Shown here: in pieces, positions 1 through 7,228 of the stretch
Position numbering within the stretch: position 1 is the first letter of the stretch
Layout: every line of letters begins with the position of its first letter
Origin: an uncultured Eubacteriales bacterium
Lineage (GTDB): Bacteria; Bacillota; Clostridia; Oscillospirales; UMGS1783
Direction: 5' to 3'
Length of the DNA stretch: 64,000 nucleotides
NCBI GenBank assembly: GCA_934456365.1
Contig: CAKSHC010000003.1
Coordinates: forward strand, 62,001-126,000
The notes under the pieces: generated by a model
The model's input: the letters and a program-made list of their open reading frames with translations, nothing else
Databases searched by the model: none
Told to the model about the DNA's origin: nothing
Made by a program: the position numbers and the translations under genes

Positions 1-354
1 GGCGAAGACCTCACTCTGGTCACCGACAACCCCTATATCCGTCCCAACCTGATCACGCTCGACGGGCGCGAGCTCACCGAGGGCGAGGATTATGAGGCGG
101 TCGTAACGGAAAGCGACACCTTCAACATCATCCTCAAGAAGGCCTTTATCGATTCTCTGGAGGCGGGCGAATATGGCCTCGGCATCCATTATCCCAACGG
201 GCTTGCCGAAACCACCCTCACCATCACGGCTCCTCCCGCGCCGCCCACTCCTCCGACCTCTGCGGAAGCCGCTCCGGCGGTCTTTGCAGGCCTCGGGCTG
301 CTGGCTGTGATCGGCCTGGGCTCGGCGCTCGTCCTTCGCAAGAAGACCAGATAA
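1..354 (+). CDS. C-terminal end of a surface protein (X2-like module, membrane tail), 5' partial
   Basis: The frame is open from base 1 and stops with TAA at 352-354, leaving 117 residues. The first 75 or so resemble the end of an X2-type immunoglobulin-like module (pattern L-D-G-R-E-L-T-E-G-x-D-Y, then K-K-A-F-I-x-S-L-E-A-G-E-Y), which is known from secreted glycan-active proteins. A Pro/Thr/Ala linker follows, then a hydrophobic helix and the basic tail R-K-K-T-R. No LPXTG motif is seen, so the tail probably holds the protein in the membrane rather than serving as a sortase substrate. A strong terminator follows directly. The main function lies upstream of the window. Confidence 0.75.
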   Translation, partial: GEDLTLVTDNPYIRPNLITLDGRELTEGEDYEAVVTESDTFNIILKKAFIDSLEAGEYGLGIHYPNGLAETTLTITAPPAPPTPPTSAEAAPAVFAGLGLLAVIGLGSALVLRKKTR

Positions 355-365
355 CCCGATCCAGT

Positions 366-400
366 AAGAGGTGCGGCAGATGCCGCACCTCTTTTCTTTT
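366..400 (+). terminator. Rho-independent terminator after the surface protein
   Basis: A 13-bp inverted repeat (366-378 with 381-393) is followed by a T-rich run. Confidence 0.9.
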
Positions 401-440
401 CGCTCTCTGAACGAGGAGCGCCTGAATTTTCACCAAGCGC

Positions 441-469
441 TTGATATTTTGCAAAATCGGCGATATACT
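441..469 (+). promoter_or_regulatory. Promoter of the AAA/DUF4143 gene
   Basis: TTGATA at 441-446 and TATACT at 464-469 with a 17-bp spacer. The spacer region holds the perfect palindrome ATTTTGCAAAAT (445-456), a possible operator. Confidence 0.65.
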
Positions 470-524
470 ATACTGGAAAGTAAGGGGAAAATGCACCTAA
501 GTTTCAAGTGAGCGGAGGGCGGCT

Positions 525-1814
525 ATGCAGAAGATCATTAAACGAAACGAATATTTGGATCGAATCCTTGCTAAAAAAGAAAATGGATTGATTAAGGTCA
601 TTACCGGCATTCGAAGATGTGGCAAGAGCTTTCTGCTGTTTAATCTGTTTTATGATTATCTGATCGAAAGCGGAGTAAAAGAAGAACAGATCATTACGAT
701 TGCCTTGGATGATGATACCTTTGTGAAATACCGTGATCCCGATGAACTGTCGAAATATATTCGCGGGAAAATCGTGAATTCGGATATGTACTACATTCTT
801 ATTGATGAGGTGCAGTACGCAATCACAAAGGACGAACTTAAAAACCCTGAAAACATCCGGCTTTACAATGTGCTCAACGGTCTTATGCGGCTGCGCAACG
901 TTGACATTTATGTGACAGGCAGCAATTCAAAAATGCTCACAAAAGATGTGCTGACTGCCTTTCGCGGCAGGGGGGATGAGGTTAAAGTTTATCCCATTTC
1001 TTTCAAAGAGTATTATTCCTTTGTGGGCGGAGATAAATCCGACGCCTATGAGGAATACGCTTTGTACGGCGGCATGCCGCTTGTTTTGGCAAAAAAGAGC
1101 GATGCGGAGAAGATGAACTATCTCCACACTCTTTTCACCGAGGTTTATTTCAAAGATATCGTGGAGCGTTATGAGATTGAGCTGCCCGATGTTCTCAATG
1201 AGCTGACGGACGACCTCTGCTCTTCCGTCGGCTCGCTGACCAATGCAAGCAAAATCGCCCATACCTTGCAAACGGTTAAAGGCATTCCGGTTTCAGGCAC
1301 AACCGTTTCCAACTATCTGAACTATCTGATGGAATCGTTCCTGTTCAGCCATGCGAAACGATACGATGTAAAAGGTAAGAAGTATTTTGAGTACCCGTCA
1401 AAGTATTATTGCACCGACATCGGACTTCGCAATGCAAGACTGAATTTCAGGCAGCAGGAAGAAACGCACATCATGGAAAACATTATATACAATGAGCTTC
1501 TATGTCGGGAGTATTCCGTTGATGTCGGCGTTGTAGAGCTTATGGAAACGAGCGCAGGGAAAAGGTCAAAAAAGCAGTGCGAGATAGATTTTGTGGTAAA
1601 TAAAGGTTCTAAAAAATACTATATTCAATCCGCGCTGAATGTTTCGGAGCCGTCAAAGCTTGAAACCGAACTCAGACCTTTGAAGAACACCAGGGATTTT
1701 TTCAAGAAGATTGTTATCAGCAAAACCTCGATGAAACCCTGGACGGATGAAGACGGAATCCTTCACCTCGGACTTTATGAGTTCTTGCTGAACGAAAATT
1801 CTCTTGATCTGTAA
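525..1814 (+). CDS. AAA family ATPase with C-terminal DUF4143
   Basis: 429 residues. Walker A is G-I-R-R-C-G-K-S (28-35) and Walker B is I-L-I-D-E-V-Q (D94, E95), as in the AAA_14/DUF4143 family. The C-terminal half has the DUF4143 pattern, including Y-x-T-D-I-G-L-R-N and a late E-I-D-F-V followed by a Y-I-Q-S-A strand, which recalls the PD-(D/E)xK nuclease fold. The start follows GGAGGGCGG. The gene has its own promoter and terminator and is clearly more AT-rich, with AT-ending codons, than every neighbour, which suggests recent transfer. Members of this family are widespread and mostly of unknown function; links to mobile DNA or toxin-like biology are speculation. Confidence 0.85.
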   Translation: MQKIIKRNEYLDRILAKKENGLIKVITGIRRCGKSFLLFNLFYDYLIESGVKEEQIITIALDDDTFVKYRDPDELSKYIRGKIVNSDMYYILIDEVQYAITKDELKNPENIRLYNVLNGLMRLRNVDIYVTGSNSKMLTKDVLTAFRGRGDEVKVYPISFKEYYSFVGGDKSDAYEEYALYGGMPLVLAKKSDAEKMNYLHTLFTEVYFKDIVERYEIELPDVLNELTDDLCSSVGSLTNASKIAHTLQTVKGIPVSGTTVSNYLNYLMESFLFSHAKRYDVKGKKYFEYPSKYYCTDIGLRNARLNFRQQEETHIMENIIYNELLCREYSVDVGVVELMETSAGKRSKKQCEIDFVVNKGSKKYYIQSALNVSEPSKLETELRPLKNTRDFFKKIVISKTSMKPWTDEDGILHLGLYEFLLNENSLDL

Positions 1815-1835
1815 ACGAAGTAAATTCCCAAAGAA

Positions 1836-1866
1836 AAAAGGCAGAGCATAATTGCTCTGCCTTTTC
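1836..1866. terminator. Bidirectional terminator between convergent genes
   Basis: A 13-bp stem (1836-1848 with 1853-1865) and 4-nt loop, with an A-tract on the left and T-tract on the right, serves both the ATPase gene and the convergent SDR gene. Confidence 0.85.
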
Positions 1867-1877
1867 CTGCTTTTTCT

Positions 1878-2708
1878 TTATTCGGCGTCGAAATCGATAT
1901 CCTTGAAGCCGTAGATCTGCGGCCAGTCAGGCTGCGAGCCGATGGGGATGGTCACCCCGCCCTCGGCGAAGATCGTCTGCCCCACGATGAAGCGGGCGGC
2001 TTCGGAAGCCAGGAAAACAACACACTGGCCGATTTCCTGCGGCTTCTGCCAACGATGCTTGGGCATATAGTGGGCCATCGTCTCGGTGATCTTGTGGTAT
2101 TCGGCGAGCTTCTCGGGATCCTTGTAGATGTCCGAGGTTTCCATATTCACATAGCCGGGCGCAAAGGCGTTGACGTTGATGCCGTAAGGAGCCAGCTCCA
2201 GCGCGACCGAGCGGGTCATGCGGCAGATGGCCGCCTTGGTGGTGGCATAAACGGAGGATTTGGCCAGCGTGCCGATGGCATGGACGGAGGCGATGTTGAT
2301 GATCGCGCCGTGCTTTTGGCCGGCGATCATGATCTTGGCGGCGGCCTGCATCATGAAGTAGGTGCCGCGGATGTTGATCTCGCTGAGACGGTCAAACCCG
2401 TCGGGCGTCACATCCAGAAAGCTCCACTCGGTGGTGATGCTCACGTTGTTGACCATGGTGTCAAGCGGGCCGAACTCGCTGCAGAATTCGTTGAGCGTGG
2501 CGATGGAGGGCTCGAGCTCGCGGGTGTTCATATAATAGTATTTGCACTTTGCGCCCAGAGCCTCGAGCTCCTTCTGGGTGCGCTTGGCGCCGTCCTCATT
2601 GGAGGTGTAGGTAAAGCCCACGTCATAGCCGGCGCGCGCCAGCTCGATGGCGATGGCCTTGCCGGTCACGTTGGAAGCGCCGGTCACAAAAGCGATTTTT
2701 CTTGCCAT
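1878..2708 (-). CDS. Short-chain dehydrogenase/reductase (SDR) family oxidoreductase
   Basis: 276 residues, classical SDR fold. The nucleotide-binding motif is a variant, T-G-A-S-N-V-T-G near residue 9, followed by N-N-V-S (87-90). The catalytic residues are S141, Y154 and K158 (Y-A-T-T-K). The family oxidises or reduces alcohols, ketones or sugars with NAD(P); the substrate cannot be read from the sequence. An extension of about 20 residues after the usual end (V-T-I-P-I-G-S onward) may contribute to the active-site lid. The gene is transcribed divergently from DUF1858 with its own consensus-like promoter and a GGAGA ribosome site. Confidence 0.9.
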   Translation of the reverse strand: MARKIAFVTGASNVTGKAIAIELARAGYDVGFTYTSNEDGAKRTQKELEALGAKCKYYYMNTRELEPSIATLNEFCSEFGPLDTMVNNVSITTEWSFLDVTPDGFDRLSEINIRGTYFMMQAAAKIMIAGQKHGAIINIASVHAIGTLAKSSVYATTKAAICRMTRSVALELAPYGINVNAFAPGYVNMETSDIYKDPEKLAEYHKITETMAHYMPKHRWQKPQEIGQCVVFLASEAARFIVGQTIFAEGGVTIPIGSQPDWPQIYGFKDIDFDAE

Positions 2709-2742
2709 GATGTCGTCTCCTTTATGGTATCGGTATAATTCT

Positions 2743-2771
2743 ATTGTAACGGTTTACGCTCGCATTTGCAA
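2743..2771 (-). promoter_or_regulatory. Promoter of the SDR gene
   Basis: On the minus strand, TTGCAA (2766-2771) and TACAAT (2743-2748) with 17 bp between. Confidence 0.7.
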
Positions 2772-2791
2772 GCGGTTTTTCTTGATTTCCC

Positions 2792-2820
2792 TTGCAAGAA
2801 CGACAAGAATCGGCTATAAT
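2792..2820 (+). promoter_or_regulatory. Promoter of the DUF1858-trmK-Nif3-rqcH operon
   Basis: TTGCAA (2792-2797), 17-bp spacer, TATAAT (2815-2820), about 30 bases before the DUF1858 start. Confidence 0.8.
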
Positions 2821-2852
2821 AAAGGCAGAAAAAATCAAAGGAGGCCTTTCTT

Positions 2853-3062
2853 ATGAAAACCGTCAATAAAGATACCATTATCGCCGACGTGCTGGATCTC
2901 GATCCCAACCTCGCTCCCTTCTTCCTCGAGATCGGGATGCATTGCCTGGGCTGCCCCTCCGCCCGCGGCGAATCCATTGCGCAGGCCTGCGCGGTCCACA
3001 ACACCGATCCCGACCTGCTGGTGGAAAAAATCAATTCGTATCTGGCCCAGAAGGGCGAATAA
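2853..3062 (+). CDS. DUF1858 domain protein (redox-disulfide type)
   Basis: 69 residues, the full length of the family. It opens with V-N-K-D-T-I-I-A-D-V-L and carries the family Cys pair in H-C-L-G-C-P-S, then an R-G-E-S-I-x-x-A-C segment. In this family the C-x-x-C is thought to act in disulfide or hybrid-cluster chemistry in anaerobes; the role here is not known. It is the first gene of an operon and ends 3 bases before trmK. The ribosome site is AAAGGAGG. Confidence 0.85.
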   Translation: MKTVNKDTIIADVLDLDPNLAPFFLEIGMHCLGCPSARGESIAQACAVHNTDPDLLVEKINSYLAQKGE

Positions 3063-3065
3063 GCC

Positions 3066-3713
3066 GTGAGGCTGCCGCTGCGGCTTGCCGCGATAGCCGA
3101 TTGGACGAAGGGCGGGTCGGTTGCCGATATCGGGACCGACCACGCCCTTTTGCCTGTTTTTCTCGTTTTATCCGAAAAAGCGGAAAAGGCCTTCGCCTGC
3201 GACATCGGAACAGGCCCCCTCGAGGCGGCCCGCCGCCAGATCGAGAAGGCCGGGGTGGGCGATCGGGTGCAGCCCGTGCTGGGCGACGGGATCCCTCCCT
3301 GCGCCGCCGGATGCGATTGCCTGGTGATTGCCGGAATGGGCGGCGAGCTGATCGCCGCCATTCTTTCCCGGCATAGACCCCGCCCCGGCCAGCAGCTGCT
3401 TTTGCAGCCGATGACCCGCGAGGGCGCCCTGCGCCGCGCGCTGCATGCCGGCGGCTGGCGCATTTCGCGCGAAGCTCATATCCGCGAAGACGAGCGGATT
3501 TATACCCTCATCGAAGCCTTCGCCGGAAAAGAGGATCCCCCCTACCGCCCGGCCGAGGAAGAGGTGGGCCGGTTTTGCAGGGAAGGAGCGGGCCGGGAAA
3601 AGCTTCTGCGGCGCCTTGCGGAGGAAACACGCGTGGCCGAAAGCCGCCGCGCCGCCGGAAGGGAAGATCGGATACTGGAAGAATGGATTCGCGAATGGGA
3701 GGCGATGGTATGA
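3066..3713 (+). CDS. trmK: tRNA (adenine(22)-N1)-methyltransferase TrmK
   Basis: 215 residues from a GTG start. The SAM-binding motif is V-A-D-I-G-T-D-H-A, and the catalytic-region motif I-A-G-M-G-G-E-L-I is characteristic of TrmK/YqfN, which methylates A22 of the tRNA D-loop in Gram-positives. The C-terminal helical part (from about residue 160) is rich in Arg and Glu and would form the coiled coil used for tRNA binding. The GTG start lies 3 bases after the previous stop, with AAGGGCG as the ribosome site; no better start is in frame. The stop overlaps the next start as ATGA, and trmK followed by a Nif3-like gene is the usual Firmicute order. Confidence 0.9.
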   Translation: MRLPLRLAAIADWTKGGSVADIGTDHALLPVFLVLSEKAEKAFACDIGTGPLEAARRQIEKAGVGDRVQPVLGDGIPPCAAGCDCLVIAGMGGELIAAILSRHRPRPGQQLLLQPMTREGALRRALHAGGWRISREAHIREDERIYTLIEAFAGKEDPPYRPAEEEVGRFCREGAGREKLLRRLAEETRVAESRRAAGREDRILEEWIREWEAMV

Positions 3714-4477
3714 CGCTGGGCGAGCTTGAACGCGCGCTTTATGAAAAATTCCCCCGGGAAAATCAGGCTTCGTGGGATAATACAGGGCTTCTGGTCGGCG
3801 ACCCCGCCCGCCCCGTCGGGCGGCTCCTGGTTTCGCTCGACATCACCGAGGAGGTCGTGGACGAGGCTGTCCGGCTGCACGCCGGCGCGATCCTGTCGCA
3901 CCACCCGGTCATCTTCCGCCCGCTGCATGCCGTGTCGCCGCGGGAGAACCGCGTCGTTTGGCTTTTGCTGCAAAACGGGCTCGGCGCCGTCTGCATGCAC
4001 ACGAATCTCGACACCTCGCCCGGCGGCGTGGGCGATTCGCTGGCCGCCGCGCTGGGGCTGCGCGAAGTGGAGCGCGTCATGCCCGACGAGGAAAACCCGC
4101 GCGCCCTCTTCGGCCGGGTCGGCTCTGTGGAGGAATGCGCCCCCGAGGCCTTTTGCGAAAGGGTGAAGCAGGCGCTGGAAACGCCCGCCCTGCGCGCCGT
4201 CTGCGCCCCGCGTCCGGTGCGCCGGGTGGCGGTGCTGGGCGGCAGCGGCAAGGCCTATCTCGCCGAAGCCGCCGCCCTGGCCGACGCGTTCGTGACCGCC
4301 GACTGCGGCTATCACGATTTCCAAACCGCCGCCTCCCTGGGGCTCACCCTGATCGACGCCGGCCATTTCCCCACCGAAAACGTGGTCCTGCCGGCCCTGA
4401 TGTGCGCCGCCAAGGCCGCCTTCCCGGATGTGGACGTCCTGCGCTCGGCGCATGGCGATGTGATTCAATTCCTGTGA
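3710..4477 (+). CDS. Nif3-like dinuclear metal centre hexameric protein
   Basis: 255 residues starting inside the trmK stop (ATGA). Metal ligands of the family are visible: L-S-H-H-P (H64, H65), the H-T-N-L-D segment, and near the end D-A-G-H-F-P-T-E with S-A-H-G-D. This is the short form without the PII-like insertion found in many Bacillus homologues. The family binds two metal ions in a toroidal hexamer; a GTP cyclohydrolase type activity has been proposed for some members but the general role is unsettled. It is translationally coupled to trmK. Confidence 0.9.
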   Translation: MTLGELERALYEKFPRENQASWDNTGLLVGDPARPVGRLLVSLDITEEVVDEAVRLHAGAILSHHPVIFRPLHAVSPRENRVVWLLLQNGLGAVCMHTNLDTSPGGVGDSLAAALGLREVERVMPDEENPRALFGRVGSVEECAPEAFCERVKQALETPALRAVCAPRPVRRVAVLGGSGKAYLAEAAALADAFVTADCGYHDFQTAASLGLTLIDAGHFPTENVVLPALMCAAKAAFPDVDVLRSAHGDVIQFL

Positions 4478-4486
4478 GGAGAAACG

Positions 4487-6196
4487 ATGCCGTTTGACGG
4501 ATTGTTCTGCTCCGCCGTCGCCCGCGAGCTGCGGGCGGCGATCGGCAGCAAAATCGATAAAATCTATGAACCCACCCCCAACGAGGTGCTGCTGGTGCTG
4601 CGCTCCTCGGGCTATTCGGCGCGCCTTCTCCTCTCCATCGACCCCGGCGCCGGTCGGGTGCAGCTGACCGAATCCCGCCCCGATAACCCCCCGCAGGCCC
4701 CGGCTTTCTGCATGCTTCTGCGCAAAAAGCTGCTCGGCGCCCGCTTTTCCTCCCTCGAGCAGCAGCAAAACGACCGGGTGCTCTCCCTCTTTTTCGAAAC
4801 CTTCAACGAGCTGGGCGACCCCGTCACCCGCGCGCTGCGCCTGGAGCTTTTGGGCCGCACAGCCAACCTCCTCTTCACCGAGGGCCCCCGCATCCTCGAC
4901 GCGCTGCGCCGGGTCGACCTCTCCCAATCCCCCGAACGCCCCATCCTCCCCGGCGGCGCCTATCAGCCCCCTCCCGCCCAGGATAAGGTGCTGCTCGAGC
5001 AGGCCGACCCTTCAGAGATCCTGAAAAACCCCGAAGTCCCGCTGCAGAAAGCCCTGCTCGGCGCGATCTCCGGCCTATCGCCGCTCGTCGCCCGGGAGCT
5101 TGCCTTCCGCCTCACCGGTCAGGTCGATTCCCCCTGTTCCGCCGTCACGCCCGAAGCTCTTCGGGAAGAGCTGGCAACCCTTTGCCGCGAAAGAGAGAAT
5201 CCTTCCTGCTTTACCGCGCTCATCCGTCCGGAAAAGGGCTGGTTCGATTTTTCCTTTGTGGATATCCGCCAGTATGGAGAAGGCACCGAAAAGCGCACTT
5301 ATCCCACCGCCGGCGCCCTGCTCGACGATTTCTATGCCCGGCGCGAGCGGGAAGCGCTGGTCAGCGCGCGCGGGCAGGATCTGAAGCGCGTGGTGAAAAC
5401 CCACACGGCGCGCCTTTCCCGCAAGATCGAAATTCAGAAAGCCGAGTGGGAAAAGGCCGGGGAAAACGAGAAAAAGGGAGCCTGGGGCGACCTGATCCTT
5501 GCCAACCTCTACCGCATCCCGCCGGGTGCGCGCAGCGTCACCGGCGTCGATTATTCCGACCCCGACCAGCGGGAGCTGACCGTCCCTCTCGACGAAACGC
5601 TCACCCCCTCGCAGCAGGCGCAGGTCTACTATAAGCAGTTCCGCAAGGCCAAAACCGCCCGGGAGCACATCCGCGAGGAGCTCGCCCGGGCCGACTCCGA
5701 GCTGCGCTATCTGGAAAGCGTGCGCGAAGCCCTCTCCCGCGCTTCCTCCACCCCCGAGCTGGCCGAGATCCGCCAGGAGCTCATCGAGGGCGGCTATCTG
5801 CGAGCCCCCCGGGGCAAGCAGCCGCGCCCCGCGCCCCTGCCCCCGCTTCGCTATGAAATGGACGGGATCGAGCTTCTCGTGGGCCGCAACAACCTCCAAA
5901 ACGACCGGCTCACCCACCGCATCGCCCAGAAAAACGAATGGTGGATCCATGTGAAAGACGCCCCGGGCGCCCATGTGATCGTGCGAGCGGAAAGCCCGCC
6001 CGAGGAGGTTTTGCTCTTCGCCGCCCGTCTCGCCGCCCTCCACAGCGGCGCGCAAGGGAAAACGGCGGTCGACGCCACCCGCGCCCGCTTCGTCAAAAAG
6101 CTCCCCGGCGCTGCGCCCGGCATGGTGACCTATACAAACCAAAACACCCTTTTCGTCGAGGCCGACGCACAGGAGGCCGAGAAAAGACGGAAATGA
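4487..6196 (+). CDS. rqcH: Rqc2 homologue RqcH (NFACT family)
   Basis: 569 residues. It has the NFACT-N domain (formerly fibronectin-binding protein A), the central coiled coil (about residues 290-420) and the C-terminal NFACT-R domain with W-W-I-H-V-K-D-A-P-G-A-H. The D-R pair known to be needed for alanine tailing in Bacillus RqcH is present (D96, R97 in Q-N-D-R-V). RqcH binds stalled large ribosomal subunits and directs C-terminal alanine tails to mark incomplete proteins for degradation. The gene follows the Nif3-like gene by 9 bases with a GGAGAAAC ribosome site. Confidence 0.92.
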   Translation: MPFDGLFCSAVARELRAAIGSKIDKIYEPTPNEVLLVLRSSGYSARLLLSIDPGAGRVQLTESRPDNPPQAPAFCMLLRKKLLGARFSSLEQQQNDRVLSLFFETFNELGDPVTRALRLELLGRTANLLFTEGPRILDALRRVDLSQSPERPILPGGAYQPPPAQDKVLLEQADPSEILKNPEVPLQKALLGAISGLSPLVARELAFRLTGQVDSPCSAVTPEALREELATLCRERENPSCFTALIRPEKGWFDFSFVDIRQYGEGTEKRTYPTAGALLDDFYARREREALVSARGQDLKRVVKTHTARLSRKIEIQKAEWEKAGENEKKGAWGDLILANLYRIPPGARSVTGVDYSDPDQRELTVPLDETLTPSQQAQVYYKQFRKAKTAREHIREELARADSELRYLESVREALSRASSTPELAEIRQELIEGGYLRAPRGKQPRPAPLPPLRYEMDGIELLVGRNNLQNDRLTHRIAQKNEWWIHVKDAPGAHVIVRAESPPEEVLLFAARLAALHSGAQGKTAVDATRARFVKKLPGAAPGMVTYTNQNTLFVEADAQEAEKRRK

Positions 6197-6199
6197 CCC

Positions 6200-6228
6200 T
6201 TGCAAACCAAGGAAAAATGCGCTACAAT
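6200..6228 (+). promoter_or_regulatory. Promoter of the EamA transporter gene
   Basis: TTGCAA (6200-6205), 17-bp spacer, TACAAT (6223-6228), starting 3 bases after the rqcH stop. Confidence 0.75.
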
Positions 6229-6249
6229 AAACGCAGGAAGAAAGGATCC

Positions 6250-6270
6250 GGCGTGCCCTGCGGCACGCCG
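6250..6270 (+). promoter_or_regulatory. Hairpin in the leader of the EamA gene
   Basis: GGCGTGCC and GGCACGCC form an 8-bp stem around CTGC, between the only purine-rich stretch (AAGAAAGGA, 6236-6244) and the ATG at 6284. There is no T-run after it, so it is not an ordinary terminator. Confidence 0.45.
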
Positions 6271-6283
6271 TTTGTAAAAAAAC

Positions 6284-7189
6284 ATGTGGTTTATTCTCTC
6301 GCTCATTGCTTTGCTCTGTTGGTCGGGCTCCGACCTCTTCTCCAAAATCGGCTGCGCCGACGCGCAGGATAAGCGATCCCCCCTGAAAATGGTGCTGGCT
6401 GTCGGCATCGTCATGGGGCTGCATGCCCTCTATGAGCTCACCCTGGGCGGCGCTTCGCTCACCGTTGCCGATGTGCTCACCTATCTGCCCGTTTCGGCGC
6501 TCTATATCTCCTCGATGGCCATCGGCTACCTCGGCCTGCGCTACATCGAGCTTTCGGTTTCCTCGCCCATCTGCAACAGCTCGGGGGCGCTGGTTGCAAT
6601 CCTGACCCTTGCCGTGTTCGGTCTGCGGGAGATCTCTCCCTGGCAGCTCGTGGCCGTGGCTCTGGTGGTGGCCGGTGTGGTGGCGCTGGGCTTTGTCGAG
6701 GCCGGCGAGGATGAGGATCTGCGCCGTGCCCGACAGGAAAAGGGTAATTATAAATATGCCAAATCCTGGCTCGCCATCGGCCTGCCCGTGATCTATTGCC
6801 TGCTCGACGCGCTGGGCGGCTTTGCCGATTCCATCGTGCTCCAGAAGCTGGAGGAGAGCAGCGCCAACGCCGCCTATGAGCTGACCTTTCTCGTCGTCGG
6901 ACTGTGCTGCGGAGTCGTGCTTTTGCTGAAACGGGAAAAGCCTTCCTTCAAAAGAGCCTGGCCGCGCTTCACCGGCGCCATTTTCGAAACCGCCGGCCAG
7001 TTCGCCTATATCTACGCCATGGCGGATACCGAGCATGTGGCCCTCGCCGCGCCCGTCATCTCGGCCTACTGCGCCGCCTCGGTTTTGTGGGGAAGGATTT
7101 TTCTTAAGGAAAAGCTTTCCTTCAAGCACTACCTTTGCATTGCAACGATCGTGGTCGGCATCGTGATCCTCGGAATTCTCGACGCCTGA
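6284..7189 (+). CDS. EamA/DMT-superfamily transporter
   Basis: 301 residues with about ten hydrophobic helices in two halves, as in drug/metabolite transporters of the EamA type; the acidic/basic loop at about residues 145-165 (E-A-G-E-D-E-D-L-R) separates the halves. The substrate cannot be inferred. ATG 6284 is the first start after an in-frame stop at 6275-6277. No ribosome site of usual strength is seen within 15 bases of it, and a stable hairpin sits just upstream. Confidence 0.85.
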   Translation: MWFILSLIALLCWSGSDLFSKIGCADAQDKRSPLKMVLAVGIVMGLHALYELTLGGASLTVADVLTYLPVSALYISSMAIGYLGLRYIELSVSSPICNSSGALVAILTLAVFGLREISPWQLVAVALVVAGVVALGFVEAGEDEDLRRARQEKGNYKYAKSWLAIGLPVIYCLLDALGGFADSIVLQKLEESSANAAYELTFLVVGLCCGVVLLLKREKPSFKRAWPRFTGAIFETAGQFAYIYAMADTEHVALAAPVISAYCAASVLWGRIFLKEKLSFKHYLCIATIVVGIVILGILDA

Positions 7190-7228
7190 TCCCGAAACAA
7201 TACCGCATCCCGGCCAAAGGAGGAAAAA

